Of a stretch of DNA of 33,999 bases, positions 32,556-33,999 are shown one piece after another. The position numbers and the translations under genes are program-made. Position 1 is the stretch's first letter, and each line of letters begins with the position of its first letter. Origin of the DNA: Acidobacteriota bacterium (GTDB lineage Bacteria; Acidobacteriota; UBA890; WLXD01); NCBI GenBank assembly GCA_029263295.1, contig JAJCXT010000065.1:1-33999 (forward strand), written 5' to 3'. The notes beneath the pieces are model-generated. The model did not search any database and was not told the origin of the DNA. It saw only the letters and a list, made by a program, of their open reading frames with translations.

Positions 32556-33893
32556 CTATTCCTCTGAGGAGCCGGAAACACTGGGGTTTTCGCCGCTATC
32601 GGTGTCGATCGTAGCATGGTCCCGGAGGTGGTCCAAAGCTAAACGTCGTCGCAGCGTTATACGCAAACCGTCGAAGGACCCTTCCTTCCGCATCTGCTGA
32701 ATCAGGGACGCCACAGGCCGCTCTTTGCCACCCTCGCTTTGTTCCACTTGTCGGCGGATTTCCTCCTCGACAGCGTCGTCATCGACCGCGATTTCCTGAT
32801 CCTTGGCGTGCCGATCGAGCAACATCTCTTCGGCAATCGAGTTCGACGCGGTGTCGCGCTGTTCTCTGCGGAAGGCCTCCCAGTCGAGCGCCTGCTTGGG
32901 ATCGATACCCTGCTGGGCGAGATCGTTGGCGAAGCGGCGGCTCATCTCGTCGAGTCGCCGCTCGATCAACGACTCGGGCACGTCCACCGGGTTTGCGATA
33001 CGCAGCGATTCGAGGAGTTGATCCTGCACGGCGCGATCGGCGTTGTTGTCCAGATTCCCCTTGATGTCTTCGGCGACACGGGCGCGTAGCGAATCCAGGT
33101 CGTCCTCGCCGAGGTCCTTGGCGAAGTCGTCGTCCAGTTCGGGGAGTTGCCGTACTTTGAGTTCAGCCACGACGATGCGGCACAGAACCTCTTTGCCGGC
33201 CAGAATCGCGTTGGGGTACTGGGGGCCGAGCGTGGTCACGAATTCGCGGTCCTCGCCCTCGCGCATGCCGGGCAGCTCGTCGTTGAGGCCCGGGACGGCG
33301 GTCTCGTGGCCGACGCGCACGAAGCGGTCCTCTTCGGCGAGCTTCTTCCCTTTGCCGTCCTTGGGCAGCAGGGTGATCTCGCAACGCGCGAACATGTCCT
33401 CGGCGGCAGGGTCGTCCCCGGCGGGCACGAGGCGGCCACCGCGGTCGCGCAGTTGGCCGAGTGCCTCGTCGATCATCTCGTCGGTAACTTCCACGGCAGG
33501 GCGGGTCGCCTGCAGGTCGATGTTGCCGATCTCCACGTTCGGGGCAGTGTCGAAGCGCACCGTGAAGTCGAGGTCTGTGCCAGGCTCGAACTGCACGTCG
33601 GCGAGCTCTGGCGAGTCGAGCGGGTGGAGCTCCCGTGCCTCGAGTTCGCCTGACAGCACCTCCGGCAACATATGGTCGAGAACGTGCTTCCGAATGTCCT
33701 TGCCGTACTGCTGGCGGACCATCGACAAGGGCGCCTTGCCGGGACGGAAACCGGGCATCTTGGCACGGGCGCGGTACGCCTGCGTGGCGGCATCGACGCG
33801 CTCGGCCATGTCCGCCGCGGCAACGACGATGCGCAGCGTGTGGCGCACGCCGTCCTGGGAGTGCTCGACTTCGTTCGTGGTCTGTTCGCTCAT
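32556..33893 (-). CDS. tig: Trigger factor (ribosome-bound chaperone and prolyl isomerase)
   Basis: Trigger factor binds uL23 at the ribosome exit and holds nascent chains. From the ATG at 33893 the product has 445 residues. The ribosome-binding signature PGFRPGKAP is at 47-55, an FKBP-type domain covers about 155-245 (EDRFVRVGHETAVPGLNDEL), and the long helical C-terminal domain follows. The open frame to 33974 runs into the tRNA gene and is rejected. GGAAG precedes the start. The last 20 residues are acidic and Ser-rich. It heads the tig-clpP-clpX-lon set, linking folding with proteolysis. Confidence 0.96.
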   Translation of the reverse strand: MSEQTTNEVEHSQDGVRHTLRIVVAAADMAERVDAATQAYRARAKMPGFRPGKAPLSMVRQQYGKDIRKHVLDHMLPEVLSGELEARELHPLDSPELADVQFEPGTDLDFTVRFDTAPNVEIGNIDLQATRPAVEVTDEMIDEALGQLRDRGGRLVPAGDDPAAEDMFARCEITLLPKDGKGKKLAEEDRFVRVGHETAVPGLNDELPGMREGEDREFVTTLGPQYPNAILAGKEVLCRIVVAELKVRQLPELDDDFAKDLGEDDLDSLRARVAEDIKGNLDNNADRAVQDQLLESLRIANPVDVPESLIERRLDEMSRRFANDLAQQGIDPKQALDWEAFRREQRDTASNSIAEEMLLDRHAKDQEIAVDDDAVEEEIRRQVEQSEGGKERPVASLIQQMRKEGSFDGLRITLRRRLALDHLRDHATIDTDSGENPSVSGSSEE

Positions 33894-33947
33894 CTTCAGC
33901 TTCCGTGTGCTGCGGGGGGCGCGGTCGGACGCCACGGGATCAAAAGG

Positions 33948-33999
33948 TGCGAAAGGGGGGACTCGAACCCCCACGGGCTAAGCCCACTGGCTCCTAAGG
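33948..33999 (-). tRNA. tRNA-Leu(UAG), 3' part only
   Basis: The minus strand shows a tRNA 3' portion: anticodon loop CTTAGGA (anticodon TAG, Leu), 3' anticodon stem GCCAG, a long variable arm TGGGCTTAGCCCGT as in class II tRNAs, T arm GGGGG-TTCGAGT-CCCCC, acceptor strand CTTTCGC and discriminator A at 33948. The sequence continues CC then T, so the CCA end is not fully encoded and must be added. The 5' half lies beyond the window. tRNA genes upstream of tig are found in several proteobacteria. Confidence 0.9.

Noticed and set aside
33894-33974. Trigger factor extension to an ATG at 33974.
   Set aside because: It would translate part of tRNA-Leu; the ATG at 33893 gives the normal N terminus.

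Overview
The window is a GC-rich bacterial chromosome segment with 31 protein genes, tightly packed, plus the 3' part of one tRNA-Leu gene cut by the right edge. An Omp85-type barrel protein, a lipoprotein and a LapB-type LPS regulator point to a diderm (Gram-negative) cell. The conserved blocks (dprA-topA-xerC; rplU-rpmA-obgE then nadD-rsfS-rlmH; tRNA-Leu-tig-clpP-clpX-lon; rho-rpmE-prfA-prmC-murA) recall deltaproteobacteria-like lineages. That placement is inference and no marker here settles it. I see no insertion sequence, prophage, CRISPR array or rRNA.

Layout. (1) 45-5579, minus strand: dprA, topA, a TlpA-like thioredoxin and xerC, i.e. DNA uptake/processing, supercoiling and chromosome dimer resolution. 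(2) 5758-14485: an accessory cell-envelope region. On the plus strand are a TPR lipoprotein, a 974-residue metalloprotease/beta-propeller/Omp85-barrel fusion and a coiled-coil protein. On the minus strand are an exported beta-solenoid repeat protein, a two-lobed aspartic protease and a secreted HExxH protease that carries a helix-hairpin-helix motif and C-terminal membrane helices. (3) 14486-14823: a 338-base divergent intergenic region with a perfect 17-bp palindrome, a good sigma70-type promoter and a structured leader before rplU. (4) 14824-20646, plus strand: rplU, rpmA, obgE, nadD, rsfS, rlmH, a DksA/TraR zinc-finger protein, a LapA-LapB-like fusion and comF; this is ribosome assembly, NAD synthesis and LPS control. 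(5) 20650-33893, minus strand, 13 kb with no strand switch: tig, clpP, clpX, lon, engB, rho, rpmE, prfA, prmC, murA, a HIT protein and a crotonase; this is protein folding and proteolysis, then transcription and translation termination, then the first step of peptidoglycan synthesis.

The most interesting parts are the envelope protease region, above all the protease-propeller-barrel fusion beside a TPR lipoprotein (reminiscent of BamA/BamB/BamD but apparently without POTRA domains and with a zinc protease added), and a skewed stop-codon choice: by my reading 19 of the 31 genes end in TAG, 12 in TGA and none in TAA, which is unusual for a GC-rich genome. The core blocks also carry lineage-type novelties: a probable LapA-LapB fusion, an acidic insert of about 85 residues in Lon, lysine/alanine-rich tails on TopA and bL31, and a DprA without a recognisable N-terminal SAM domain.
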